DNA of 64,000 nucleotides, taken from Mixophyes australis (Eukaryota; Chordata; Amphibia; Anura; Limnodynastidae). The notes below the pieces were generated by a model. The model worked only from the letters and a program-made list of their open reading frames with translations, was not told the DNA's origin and ran no database searches. The stretch lies in assembly GCA_036250195.1 (NCBI GenBank), contig JAVHZZ010000011.1, forward strand, positions 50,537,311 through 50,601,310. The letters run 5' to 3'. Of this stretch, positions 23,121 to 33,382 are shown in pieces (the first letter of the stretch is position 1; each line of letters starts with the position of its first letter). Made by a program: the position numbers and the translations under genes.

Positions 23121-23987
23121 GTGTCACATAACACTTCAGCTGTCAACTTGCTCACCAGAAGCTCATTGCATCTCATGTGATCTGGGTCAGTTGGAAGAGA
23201 AAGAGAAGACATAGCACTTAAACCTAGGATCAAGCATATTCGGCAAAATGTAGTGATCCAATTTCAAGATGTTGATAGCTTTTTTTTTACATTTTTTATG
23301 TTTACACTTTTGTTACAGAGACTTCTATAATGGAGGATTCCAGTGGGGATGAATTAATTTTGTGTGAGGATGATGTACACACTGATGAGGGTGAGGATGA
23401 GGCTGAAGATGATGACATCTTGCCACTGTAGAGTTTATTGACAGCACTGTTAGCTTAGCTGCCTTAAGCCCCTTGTTAGCTTGTTTTATGTTTGGTTTGC
23501 TAAACTGTAGCTTAGCATCCAGCCAGTTCGTTGCAGTCTTTAGCCAAAGTGTATGAAAATAATATTGTGACCTGTAAGGTGGTCAAAATTGACTGGAAAT
23601 GAGTGTTATTGAGGTTAATAATAAAGTAGGAACAAAAAAGAGCAAAATTATGCGATTTTAGCATATTTTAACAATTTTTCTAAAAAAAATACAGATCCAA
23701 AACCAAAACCAAAGCATGCGAGTGCTGTTTTGCCAAAACCAAAACACGAACTTAATACAGATCCAAAACCAAAGCACGGGGGTCAGTGATCATCTCTAAT
23801 AAAAAGTAACATTATGAACAATCACATGTAGTTGTATTTTACCCAGATTTTATCATGCAAAATTATATGTTGATTGTAACGATTGTGTATCCAATAAAAC
23901 ATTGATATACATGTATTTAGGTGAGAAAAGTTCCAAATTCAGTTTACCATGGATGTGAGAGTGATATATAAATAAAAAAACTTAATG

Positions 23988-24313
23988 GATCTGTTTCATT
24001 AAGGAAAGTAAAGCACAAAAAAAGGAGTATCTTTGCACCTTGGCAAAACCATGTTGCATTGGAGGGGGGGGGGGGGGTAAATGTAAAATGTGATGACAGA
24101 TTTATAGTTGGGGTAAGGCATGTCCTAGATCCACCTTAAATGTCAGTGTAAATATAAAGCTATCAAGTATTTGTGTGCTATGTGAAAAAACAGCAACTAT
24201 TTAACTTATGTGCAAAGTAATTAACTATTTTGCACCCCGTGCATTGTAACATGGTTTGTCCAGGAGAAAATGTTCTCCTTTTTTTTGCTTTACTTTCCTT
24301 AATGGATCAGGCC
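23988..24313. mobile_element. MITE family 1 copy
   Basis: It begins GATCTGTTTCATTAAGG and ends CCTTAATGGATCAGGCCC. The inner landmarks CCATGTTGCATTGGAGG and GCATTGTAACATGG are present. A run of G near 24066-24077 has expanded in this copy. Confidence 0.87.
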
Positions 24314-24639
24314 CAATATTTTTTATCTTTCAAGGCCAATATTACAAATTAATAAGGGGGGGGGGTACCTGTAATGTAAACCAATTGGCTCAACTATGAT
24401 TAATTCTAGCGGTTGTACCTCTATATAAATAAATTGATTCGGTTGCAGGCAGATCCAAGTGAATAATGCCATTTCATATTTTAAGTATGGGATCTTTGGG
24501 AACATACATTTGAGGGCTATGCAACTGTGAGCATAGAAAAGAGATTGTGCAAAAAGGATGAATAGAGATCTGACAATAGTTCTTAATTGATAACACATTT
24601 TATACGCATTGCATGCCTTAACTGGAGATACCTATATAT

Positions 24640-27300
24640 AGGTCTTAAACCTGAAACTCTAAACAACTCCCTAAAACTTTCTACAAGACTGCTATCTGTT
24701 ACCACTGTGATACACACCTCAGCCTTCCTCAACAGTGGGTCCTCAGGTAATTTCCTAGACTGTAATTTGGAAAAGACACTGCAATTACCACTCACAACTC
24801 TTGACTTCCATGAATTTACTAAAATAACTATAAAGAATATCCACTTCCATTGATTTCTGAACTTTTTGACCAGCTTAGGGGAGCTACCATTTTTACTAAG
24901 ATTGATCTTCAAGGGGCCTACAATCTAATTATGGTAATAGCTGGTAAAGAATGGAAAATGACCTTTAATACCAATTCAGGAGATTATAAATATCTGGTAA
25001 TGCCATTGGTGGTAATCGTTAAAACGATTAAAACGATTACCACAATTCCGACACCAACAAGACCTACAAATAAAAAACAAATTTAGTAAAAAATGATTTG
25101 AATATAAATAGACTTACCTGAGAACCGACGCTGCACATCTCCGATGGCACCAGCATGCTGACCACAACTTATTTTGAATGAAGAGCTCTCCGACACTACA
25201 CTTTGACATCATTGTGACTTGTATTTATGTTAATTTAAAGCGGTAATATCGGGTTAAGTGTTTAAACACTTACCCTGCGGGGTGCCGACATTGCTGCTTT
25301 AAATTAACATTAATACAAGTCGCGATGATGTCAAAGTGTACTGCCGGAGAGCTATTCATTTGGAATAAGTTGCGGTCGGCAAGCTGCTGCCATCGGAGAT
25401 GTGCAGCGTCGGTTTTCAGGTAAGTCTATTTATATTTAAATCGGTTTTAAATAAATTCGGTTTTTATTTGTAGTCTTCTCTGAGTCAGATTTTTCAATAT
25501 CGAAAAATCGTAACCATCCCAATGCCATTTAGTCTTTTCAAAGCTCTTGCAGTGTTCTATGACCTCATCAATGATACTCTCTGGGATTTCTTGGGACATT
25601 TTTGGTTTACCTTGATGATATCCTGATTTATTCCTCTAGTCTCACAGAACATCAAGCCTATGTAGGCCAAGTCCTTAAATGCGCAAGTATTAACAAGTTG
25701 TTTGCCAAAAGGGAGAAATGTGACTTTGAATTACTTAAAGTCTTCTTTTTGGACTACATATTATCTGCTCAGTGCTTCTCTATGGATCCCATAAAGGCCC
25801 AAGCAATATTAAATTGGGCAGTGCTTCTTAATCTTAAGACGATCCAATGATCCTTGGGGTTTGCTAACTATAGGAGATTCATACCAACCTTTTCTTCTAT
25901 AGTAGTGTCAAACAGAGCACTCACAAAAAAGTAACAAATCTATCCGTTTATTCCCCTCAGGGCTTGCAAGCTTTAGAATCCTTTAAAGAAAGCTTTTACT
26001 TCTACACCAGTTTTGAGACATCCTCATCCATGATGCCTTTCTTTGTGAGGTAGATGCCTTGGATTTGGGAGCTGGAGCAATTATCCTGCAAGCAGATCCA
26101 GAGAATCAGAAACTATCCCTGTGCATTTTTCTCTAAAAAAAAATTAATCTGCTGTGCATAATTACAACGTAGGCAACAGAGAGATTTTAGCAGTAAAATG
26201 GGCACCAGAAGAATGGCGATACTTGTTGGAGGTTGCAAATCACAGTTTGACCTTTCTCACTGATCATAAAAGGTTCCAAAAAGATGAAATCATTCTCTAT
26301 AGAGCTTCCTTTCTTCTCATGAGAGAGTTCCTCATAACAATCCAACCTTTGCATTCAGAGGAATTCTGGTTACCCTTACTCCTGATCTGTCTGAGACTTT
26401 GAGACAGAACCAAGGCATGGTTCCACCCAAGACTCCTGAGAACCTCTTGTTTGTCCCTGGTTGTTTCCGACAACAAGTTCTGTCAGAGTTCCATGATCAT
26501 AAACTATATGGACACACTGTTATTAGGGAGATGGCCTCTACCCTCTCCAGATCAGTATGGTAGTCAACCCAGCAACAACACATTCATGACTTTGGACTCT
26601 CCTGTCAGGTATGCTCCTGCAAAAAGGATCCACGTGATATTCCCAACAGTTTGCTGAATCCGTTAAAGGTACTTAAACATTCATGGTCACTTATTTACAT
26701 GGATTTTGTTGGTGAAATTCTAGTTTCCAAAGGCTTTACTGTTATTTGGTAGTTATTAGCATATTTAGCAAGACAGCCCACTTTGTAACTTTGTCTTGTT
26801 TCCCCACTGCTGAGTTGTTAACTCTATTATTTATCCAGCATATCCTGAGGCTCCATAGCATCCCTGAAAACATTGTGTCTGATAGGGATGTACAATTCAC
26901 AGCTTCTTTTTGGAAAACCTTCTGTAATCTGCTTGGGATAGATCTCAATTTCTCATTTGCATATCATCCACAAACGAATGGGCAGACAGAAACAGTTAAT
27001 CAGACCATGGAACAATATTTAAGATGCTATACCTCTCTTTTACAGAATGATTGGGTGGAACAACTATAATGGACAGAATTCACTTATAATTACTCTCCGC
27101 ATTCTACCTCTGGAATACCACCTTTCTATTGCATTTACTCTATGGGGTTCATCCTAAGGCAAATTATTTTTCTACTCCTGATCATGCATACTTTTCTGAG
27201 GTCTGTGATACTGCCAAAACTCTAAAATTAGTTTGGAGGAGAGCTCATTAGGCCTTGTCCCAAGCTGCTCTACAGGCCAAAAATGTTTTAAAAACATCAC
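24640..27300 (+). pseudogene. pol: Old Ty3/gypsy pol remnant (protease, RT, RNase H, integrase)
   Basis: Scattered frames in the right order show a protease (AFLNSGSSGNFLD near 24710), RT ([20 protein letters not shown] at 24850, YLDDILIYSS near 25605), RNase H ([20 protein letters not shown] near 26155) and an integrase core (FSKTAHFV, NIVSDRDVQFT, YHPQTNGQTETVNQTMEQY near 26746-27069). Frameshifts and stops separate the blocks. Sequence between the protease and RT has been deleted, and a 513-bp foldback element splits the RT. No LTRs are attached. It is more decayed than elements A and B, hence older. Confidence 0.9.
25008..25520. mobile_element. 513-bp foldback transposon with 9-bp TSD
   Basis: It splits the RT after the codons for LVMP and is flanked by AATGCCATT at 24999-25007 and 25521-25529. 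The interior is a large inverted repeat: for example ACCGACGCTGCACATCTCCG (about 25125) is mirrored by CGGAGATGTGCAGCGTCGGT (about 25395), and TTAATTTAAAGC is mirrored by GCTTTAAATTAA around the centre. The ends carry GGTAATCGT and, inverted, GGTTACGAT. A 9-bp duplication would suit a Mutator-like origin, but no transposase is present to confirm it. Confidence 0.85.
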
Positions 27301-27713
27301 AGATCATTTAAATTACACATTAGGGAGCTCATGGTGTTTTGGAAGGGGAGCGGAGGTTAAGCTTTATTAGTGTTTTATATATGTGTTATCACTGTTTTGT
27401 GCCAGCGGGTTTGGCAACTATAAAGTCACGAGGATTGCTCATTTAATGTCAACATTGTTACTGTTGACATTACTACTGTCGACAATCACAGTGTTTACAT
27501 TTTCAGCATGTAGACAGAATGACTTTAATGACAGCCTAGCTGTCGACAGTTTCAGCATCAGAAATTCGTTACCTACCCCTCAAGGGGTCTACTGGTTTTC
27601 ATCAGCTTTGCATTCTGCTTGCTATTCAGACATACTATGCGGTTCATGTGCCCCTCTGAGTGCTGATTGGAATGATGCACCTGTTAAGGTCCCACCTGTA
27701 CTGCACTCATTGC
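27301..27713. repeat. Sequence with repeated GTCGACA/TGTCGAC motifs
   Basis: Between the gypsy remnant and the solo LTR, motifs such as CTGTCGACAATC, GTTGACATT and GCTGTCGACAGT recur at 27460-27560. A similar cluster occurs at 52500-52580. Part of a DNA-transposon end is likely, but no ends were defined. Confidence 0.5.
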
Positions 27714-28440
27714 TGTTAGAAACCCCTCCAGCCGGTACAACAAAACCCGGAGTCTGCTCTGAAGTCTGGTGTTCACTTTTGCCCCTAGTGGTGGGGACAG
27801 ACTTAGCTGCAGACACACAGAGGGTTGAGAGATGTGCACCGGCTAAGGAGAATCCAGGAATAGAGTTTTATGATAGACAGCAGCGTGGGGTCCAGGCCAG
27901 AATCGGTGCTGGCAGCAGACAAAGTAGCCGGAGAACAAACCAAGGTCAGGGGTCGCAGGCACAGGTTCAGAATCCAGGGACAGGCGTAAGATCAGGGTCA
28001 CTAGCAAAGGTTCAGAATCCAGGTTCAGGCAATAGATCAGGGTCAGAAGCACAGGTTCAGAGTCCAGGAACAGGCAAGGGTCATACACGGGTAATCAATC
28101 TTAGGTTGAAACACCAACACAGGAACAAGGTAGCAGGCAGCAGAACTGAAAACAGGACACTATAACCGGCAGGGAGGCTAAGCCCTCCCTGCCTTTTACA
28201 CTGTTACACTGTAACTAATCAGGGCATTGCCCTGCAACAAGACACAGGTTAGGTTAATTAGCCCGCAGGCTGTAGTGCGTGCGTCCGGCAGTATTGAGTG
28301 GCCGGGGCGTGAGAGCAGAGATTTCGGCGTCTGGTCGTGAAACAGGAAGTGACGTCCCGGTTATCATAGCGACGGCTGGGACGCCAGAGGGAACAGGAAC
28401 TGAGTCGCGACGGTGCCCGCGGCCGCCGCGGCTCGTGACA
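27714..28440 (-). mobile_element. Solo LTR, 727 bp, TSD ATTGC
   Basis: The plus strand reads TGTTAGAAACCCC at one end and GGCTCGTGACA at the other. Perfect 5-bp duplications ATTGC flank it (27709-27713 and 28441-28445), as for Ty3/gypsy insertions. On the minus strand it starts TGTCACGAGCC, in the style of the other gypsy LTRs here. Interior direct repeats (CAGGTTCAGAATCCAGG) produce a 260-aa reading frame at 27383-28165 that I consider non-coding. Confidence 0.85.
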
Positions 28441-28563
28441 ATTGCCAGGGATACCATTACTACTAGTTTCCTGGTTCCTTTGTGCTTCTAACCTTGCATC
28501 AAGCAGTTTCTGACTCGGCATTCAGCAGTTTCCTGGTTACTGATACATGACTTTTCAACTTAT

Positions 28564-28818
28564 TGGGCTTGATTCATTAAGGAAAGGAAAGCAAAAAACA
28601 GGAGTAACTGTGCATATTGGCAAAACCATGTTGCATTGGAGAGGGACGTAAATTTAATATGTGTGGACAGATTTATAGTTGGGGTAGGGCATGTACTAGA
28701 TCAACTTTAAATTTCAATGTAGAAATAAAGATATCAAGTATTTGTGTCCTACATAAAAAAAATAGCCAGTGTTTTCCTTACAAAATAATAAACTAATTTG
28801 CACCCCTGGCATTGTAAC
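28564..28818. mobile_element. MITE family 1 copy, right end missing
   Basis: It begins GGGCTTGATTCATTAAGG and follows the family consensus until GGCATTGTAAC, where it abuts the truncated end of the copia reverse transcriptase. The last 50-60 bp of the MITE and the 3' part of the copia element are both absent, so a deletion probably joined them. Confidence 0.8.
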
Positions 28819-29629
28819 CCTTGTTGTAATGTTCAGACGGCTCCATGTAAATCTCCTCTAACAATTCTCCATTCAAGAATGCAGAGTCAAAGTCAAGCTG
28901 ATAAAACAATAAATTATGGATAGTGGAGATGACAATCACTATCCTCAGGGTGCTATATCTGGCAACAGGCAAGAAAATCTTTCTGTAATCGATCCTGGAC
29001 TTTTGTGTGTAGCCCCATGGCAACATAGTGTGCGATGGTACGTCCGCATTCACTTTCTTACAAAAGACACGCTTGTTCCTGATCGTTTTGCGGTTACTCG
29101 GCTTGTCAGCTACAGTCCATGTATGATTGTCATCCAGAGGTTTTAACACTGCATCAATACCCACTTTCCAGAGTTCACAGTCGTTGCTTGATTTTGCCTC
29201 TGCCTCTTCAATGTTTTGTGATTCACAAAAGGCTAGATTAACGAACTTCTCGCTATATTTACTAGGAGGATTACCTTTGTTACTCCTCATAGATCTTTTT
29301 TTTCCCGGTTTGTCTATCCGCAATTACATTTTCTGTCTCCGACATGCTTTCTGCTGCCTGAACATCCAGTGTCACAATCTTTTCTTGTGGTTGCTGTTCC
29401 ACTACTCCACTAGGTGGTGTGTTTTCGTGAAACACCACATCTGTGGATTTGATAAGATGTTTGTTGTTCATGTCCCAAAGTCTGTACCCTTTTTGTTGGC
29501 AGTACCCAAGCATGATACAAACCACTGACTTGGAATCTAACTTACGTCGCTTTTCTCTAGGAATATGTGCATACGCTTTATGTGGTGCCCCAAAGCCCAG
29601 TTGAACAGCACAGAGGAGTGCATCAGCGC
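28819..29629 (-). pseudogene. pol: Copia integrase tail, linker and N-terminal reverse transcriptase
   Basis: From high to low coordinates the peptide blocks are YAHIPREKRRKLDSKSVVC and MLGYCQQKGYRLWD (integrase tail), an acidic linker (VVEQQPQEKIVTLDVQAAES), then WKVGIDAVLKPLDDNHTW and YQLDFDSAFLNGELLEEIY. The last holds the first catalytic Asp of a copia RT. The frame is broken near 29320. The rest of RT and RNase H are missing where the sequence joins a MITE at 28818. Confidence 0.88.
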
Positions 29630-30927
29630 TGTTAAAATGCAGGGCTACAAGGGGTTAGTTGTGCTCCTAAAAACTTGTGCCCAGGAGTGATTGACAGGAG
29701 GAGGATGAAGGCCCTGATTGGCTGGGGAAGTAATGGAGGAGGTAAGGAGGAGGAAGAGAGAGCAGCATGGTAGAAGGAGCAAGGGGGGCTGAGGTGCAGC
29801 CGAACAGAGAGAAAATAAGCTGCTGTCAGAACTGGCGACATTGCCAGAAAAGCGGATGGAGAACAGCTGGGGACATGCAGCGGGGCGCCAAAGACAGTCT
29901 CCACTAACAGAACCCTCTCAAGGTAAAACCCTAGCCTGCAGTGTACTGCACACACCCCAATGTCAGAGGGAAGAGTGATGAGAGAATCTATCCAAAACTG
30001 ACATTGCATTCTTGTACAAGGAAGGCTACTGTTCCCTTCTTGGGAGCTTTTCCCCCAGATCATACCTTACACAGGCTGCAGGGAACAATTAAGACTGTCG
30101 TTTCAGCTATATCCTGTGTGTGCTGATAGAGATTCATTGACTGTTGAGAGAACAGCGCCATCTTGTGGCTGAACTGAGCAACAGCCCTGCTTTCTACTAT
30201 AATACTTAACCCTTGATGGAAACCTCTGCAGGACATTGGAACACTACCAAATTCCTGTGCACAGGTCAGCCCAGGACTGAGTGTAAAATATGGTAACGTT
30301 ACCGGGGATAATATTGGTGCACCAAATGTTTTAGATGATGTTAATGTTATGTGATTTACCTAAGAGTTGATCTATTGATATTGAAGGTGTGACATTCAGC
30401 GTTAGCGGTACCGCTGTGATTCAAGTTAACCCAGAGGGAATAGCATGTTACCCCAAACACCTGAATAAGAAGGAGCCCTCTAGTGGGCGCGGTAGTGACC
30501 GTAAGAGTCTTGATGGGTTATTATTGATGGTTCTTGCATCATCACCAGTCAGATATTGTTAACTTGAAAGTAGTAACTGTGATTACCAGTGTGCCTTATT
30601 AGACAATGTGCATTGAAGATGTGATCGCTATTGTGCCTTATACTCACCAGGTGTATGTTATATGTTAAATGCTATTGTGCTCTATGCTGATCAGACGCAT
30701 TATTTTGTCATTACTATTGAGCTGAAGGGGTCAGTGGCGCGGTGGCTTACCGAAACTATCCTTACCGCATTCTTAATAAACCCAAGTTGTTTGACCAATC
30801 CTTGTCCCTTTCATTGAAGTATTTATCTCCTGACCACCGGATATCCGAACAGAAAAGAACCTGACTCGTGTCTGGAGGACAAGGTAAGGGAAGGATTTCC
30901 CATCAGTACTCGACCACAAACTTTACA
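29630..30927 (+). mobile_element. Probable solo LTR inserted in the copia integrase
   Basis: The copia frame breaks immediately after codons for KCLHIFG (30928 onward) and resumes with ADALLC at 29629. Between them lies a 1.3-kb block with TG and CA ends (TGTTAAAATGC ... AACTTTACA). It has an AATAAA polyadenylation signal at 30774-30779, which indicates plus orientation. I could not see a clean target duplication, so the exact ends carry a few bases of doubt. Confidence 0.65.
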
Positions 30928-31689
30928 GCCAAATATATGAAGACACTTGGCTTTTTACCAGACCATGCCTTTTACCTTTCACAGCTACTGTGTGCGCTCA
31001 GTTTTTAAGGTAGACTGCAGTGGACACTGCATTCACCCAAAACCTTTTTTCCAGACCCGTGTCATTCAACATAGGCTGTGCTCGTTCAACAATTGTTCTG
31101 TTAGCTCGTTCACTCACATCATTCTGTTCTGGTGTGTAGGCATTTGTTAGTTGGTGCTGTATGCCATATTTTCTTAAGAATTCAGCTAAAGTTCTGTTGT
31201 CGTATTCTCCGCCATTGTTGGATCTCAAGGCTTTTAGTTTCCGACCTATTTGAGTCTCTACAAGGCTCTTGTATTCCGCTATTGTCTCTACGACTTCACT
31301 CTTTAGCTTTTAATAAGTAGACATGTGTCATCCTAGTTGCATCATCATGGAGTGTCAGAAAGTATCTGTAGCCACTGACTGATTTCACCTCCATCGGACC
31401 ACACACATCAGTATGCACTAGAGCTAGTTGCTGACTTGAGTAAGGGGCAATGAGTTTGCTTACCCTTTATGCAGCTCTTGCATGTCGATCTCTCAGAACT
31501 GTTCACAGTGATGCCTGTCACCATCCCATTAGCGAGCTTATGGACGTTTTCATATCCCAGATGACCCAATCTCATATGCCACAGCTCCATTGATTGACTG
31601 TTATCTGAAGCCGCCTTCGCATGACATTCTTCGGTGCCTAAGACATCATGCTGGATATACCGATATACCGGGTTGCTGTTGCAATTACA
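30928..31689 (-). pseudogene. pol: Copia integrase: zinc-binding domain and catalytic core
   Basis: The zinc-binding pre-integrase domain reads LWHMRLGHLGYENVHKLANG and CKSCIKGKQ (His-His-Cys-Cys). A frameshift near 31405 is followed by the core: HTDVCGPMEV (first Asp), LRSNNGGEYDN, PEQNDVSERANRTIVERA (Glu) and KRFWVNAVSTAVYLKN. The second catalytic Asp, expected in RSDNGGEY, is Asn here, so this copy would be inactive even without its frame breaks. Element B separates this part from the protease. Confidence 0.9.
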
Positions 31690-31694
31690 GTACC

Positions 31695-32442
31695 TGTCAC
31701 ACGCCGGACTCCCGCTGTCTCCCCAGGAGCCGGCGCCTGTCCCTGCTGATTCCGGAGGCCTCCTCCATCAGGATCCCCCCTGTTAAGCAAAACTCACTTA
31801 CCTGGTTCCACGCCGCTGCCACCGTCCAGCGCTGTCTGTTCCCTTCTTCCGTTCAGCGCTCAGTGTTCTGCGCATGCGCAGAGCTGTCTAGCCCTTTTCT
31901 GTGCTCTCACTGCCCTCTATTGGCTGCCTAATAGGAACTGCACTATATCTAAACCCTATGACCAGAACTCAATGCTGGTTCTTTCAGTCAGTCCCTGACT
32001 CTAGTATTGGATACAGCTCCCGTGTTTTTGCTCCTCTCCGAGTTTCCAAGCCGCTATCCCTCCGGGAACACCACCTCTAGGTGGCTACACTACCGAAGCT
32101 CCGGTCAGCACCCCCCAGTGGCAACTATATTCTACTTCTGCAAACCAACTTCCGAGTATCTACGTTGCAGTACCTTCCTGCTATTTCCACTCCCAAGTGG
32201 CAACGTCGCTGAACATTACCGGCATCATCAATATCAAGTGGCAAGTTTATTCCTATTTGATTCTACGCTCTCTCTATTGTGGTTCACTGGGAACTTCCTT
32301 AGGGGACAGCAAAAGCCCATATTCCCTTGCAGGAATCACTGGTGAATACCTTTCACTTGTTAGACTCCGCGCCCCTAGCGAGAGTAACGCCAATCCCGGC
32401 TGAACTACTAGGATCCGGTTTTAACCCTACTGGTACGTGACA
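31695..32442 (+). mobile_element. 5' LTR of element B
   Basis: The LTR starts TGTCACACGCCGG and ends CTACTGGTACGTGACA. It is 748 bp against 768 bp for the 3' copy, which has an additional 20 bp near 40037-40057 (GCGACCTGCAAGTGGAAGCC). It holds the TATA box at 31944. The U5-side phrase GTTAGACTCCGC is shared with the solo LTR at 53299-53969. Confidence 0.95.
31944..31983 (+). promoter_or_regulatory. TATA box and predicted transcript start of element B
   Basis: TATATC at 31944-31949 lies 30 nt upstream of GCTGGTTCTT (31974-31983). That decamer is the exact complement of the sequence just after the LTR (32445-32454). The spacing fits RNA polymerase II initiation and places the complementary decamer at or near the RNA 5' end. 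Confidence 0.7.
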
Positions 32443-32444
32443 CT

Positions 32445-32454
32445 AAGAACCAGC
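32445..32454 (+). promoter_or_regulatory. Putative self-priming site (PBS) of element B
   Basis: AAGAACCAGC starts two bases after the 5' LTR and lacks the TGG of a tRNA-dependent PBS. It is the perfect reverse complement of the predicted RNA start GCTGGTTCTT in the same LTR. The arrangement parallels that of family A, although the decamer sequence differs. This is a covarying pair expected for Tf1/sushi-type self-priming. Confidence 0.72.
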
Positions 32455-32455
32455 C

Positions 32456-33382
32456 ATATCAGATCCTGATAGAGAACCTTCCGCCAAGGATATGCTTCAA
32501 CACTTGGTTGGAAGAGTGGAGCGCCAAGATGCGGTTCAGATGCAACTTTTACAATGTCTGCAAACTCTGGCTACCCGTTTAGACGCACTACAGGTGGCTC
32601 CGCCTCAGCCGGCTATTCAACCACAACCACAAGTAGCTGAGGGTCCTCCTGCAGCTGCTTCCTCTCTGCGTTTGCCAACTCCCTCCAAATTCGATGGTGA
32701 CCCTAACTCCTGCCGTGGTTTTTTAAATCAATGCTCCATCCAATTTGAGTTATTACCTCAGAATTTTCCTACCTCCAGGTCAAAAGTGGCTTACATGGTC
32801 TCACTCCTATCCGGCCAAGCCCTAGCATGGGCCTCTCCTCTGTGAGAGCGTAATGATGAACTCCTAAACGATGTTACAGCCTTCACCTCAGCATTCCGGA
32901 GGATTTTTGACGAACCAGGACGAGTGACATCTGCTGCTACAAGCATCCTAAGACTCCGTCAGAACTCACGGTCTGTGGCTCAATACGTTATTGAGTTTCA
33001 GTCTCTATCCTCCGAACTCCAGTGGAATGATGAGGCGCTTGTCGCTGCCTTTTGGCAAGGGCTGTCAGAGAAAATCAAGGATGCCCTTTCGACTCAAGAA
33101 TTACCTCCCACTTTAGATGCATTAATTTCTCTCTGCAACCGGGTAGATCTTCGGCTTCGGGAAAGATCGTCCGAGAAAGACTTTCCTAGACGTGCTACCC
33201 TTCGGCTAGCTCCTCGCTTTCAGCCACCCACGTCTACGGACGAGCCTATGCAACTGGGGCGCTCCCGTTTAACTCCGGATGAAAGGGAGAGAAGGATGAA
33301 AAACAAATTATGCCTATATTGTGGAGATTCTGGTCACCTCCTGGCTTCTTGCACCCGGCGTTCGGAAAAAGACAAACCCTAG
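32456..33382 (+). pseudogene. gag: Gag of element B, start codon lost and one nonsense codon
   Basis: The position of the family-A ATG is occupied here by ATA (32456). The frame continues SDPDREPSAKDMLQHLV, then a Gln-rich stretch and the gag domain ([29 protein letters not shown]). A TGA at 32843-32845 replaces the Trp found in family A. It then resumes to a CCHC zinc knuckle (CLYCGDSGHLLASC near 33310-33350) and stops at 33382. Pol begins in the -1 frame before this stop. Confidence 0.92.

Larger units (their letters stand above)
17432..23798. mobile_element. Composite hAT transposon region, 6.4 kb, with nested insertions
   Basis: The left end CAGAGATGCTC and the inverted right end TAGAGATGATC are flanked by near-identical 8-bp sequences, ATAAAAGG (17424-17431) and ATAAAAAG (23799-23806). 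The same two types of terminus bound the small element at 21561-22279. The interior holds a 67-bp minisatellite split by 2.4 kb of other repeats, a solo LTR-like block and a hAT transposase remnant on the minus strand (22620-23120). Treating the whole as one element with insertions is an inference from the ends; independent hAT fragments side by side are also possible. Confidence 0.55.

Noticed and set aside
27383..28165. A 260-aa ORF with Gln/Gly-rich repeats
   Set aside because: It crosses the end of the solo LTR at 27714 and its repeats are DNA-level direct repeats of the LTR, so it is not a gene.
29941..30126. A short host-gene exon in the block 29630-30927
   Set aside because: The block is better explained as an LTR, since it splits a continuous copia frame and has TG/CA ends and a poly(A) signal.
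33366..33382. A canonical X-XXY-YYZ slippery site for gag-pol frameshifting in element B
   Set aside because: Pol is in the -1 frame, but the A-rich stretch GGAAAAAGAC does not fit the canonical heptamer in phase, so no site is claimed.
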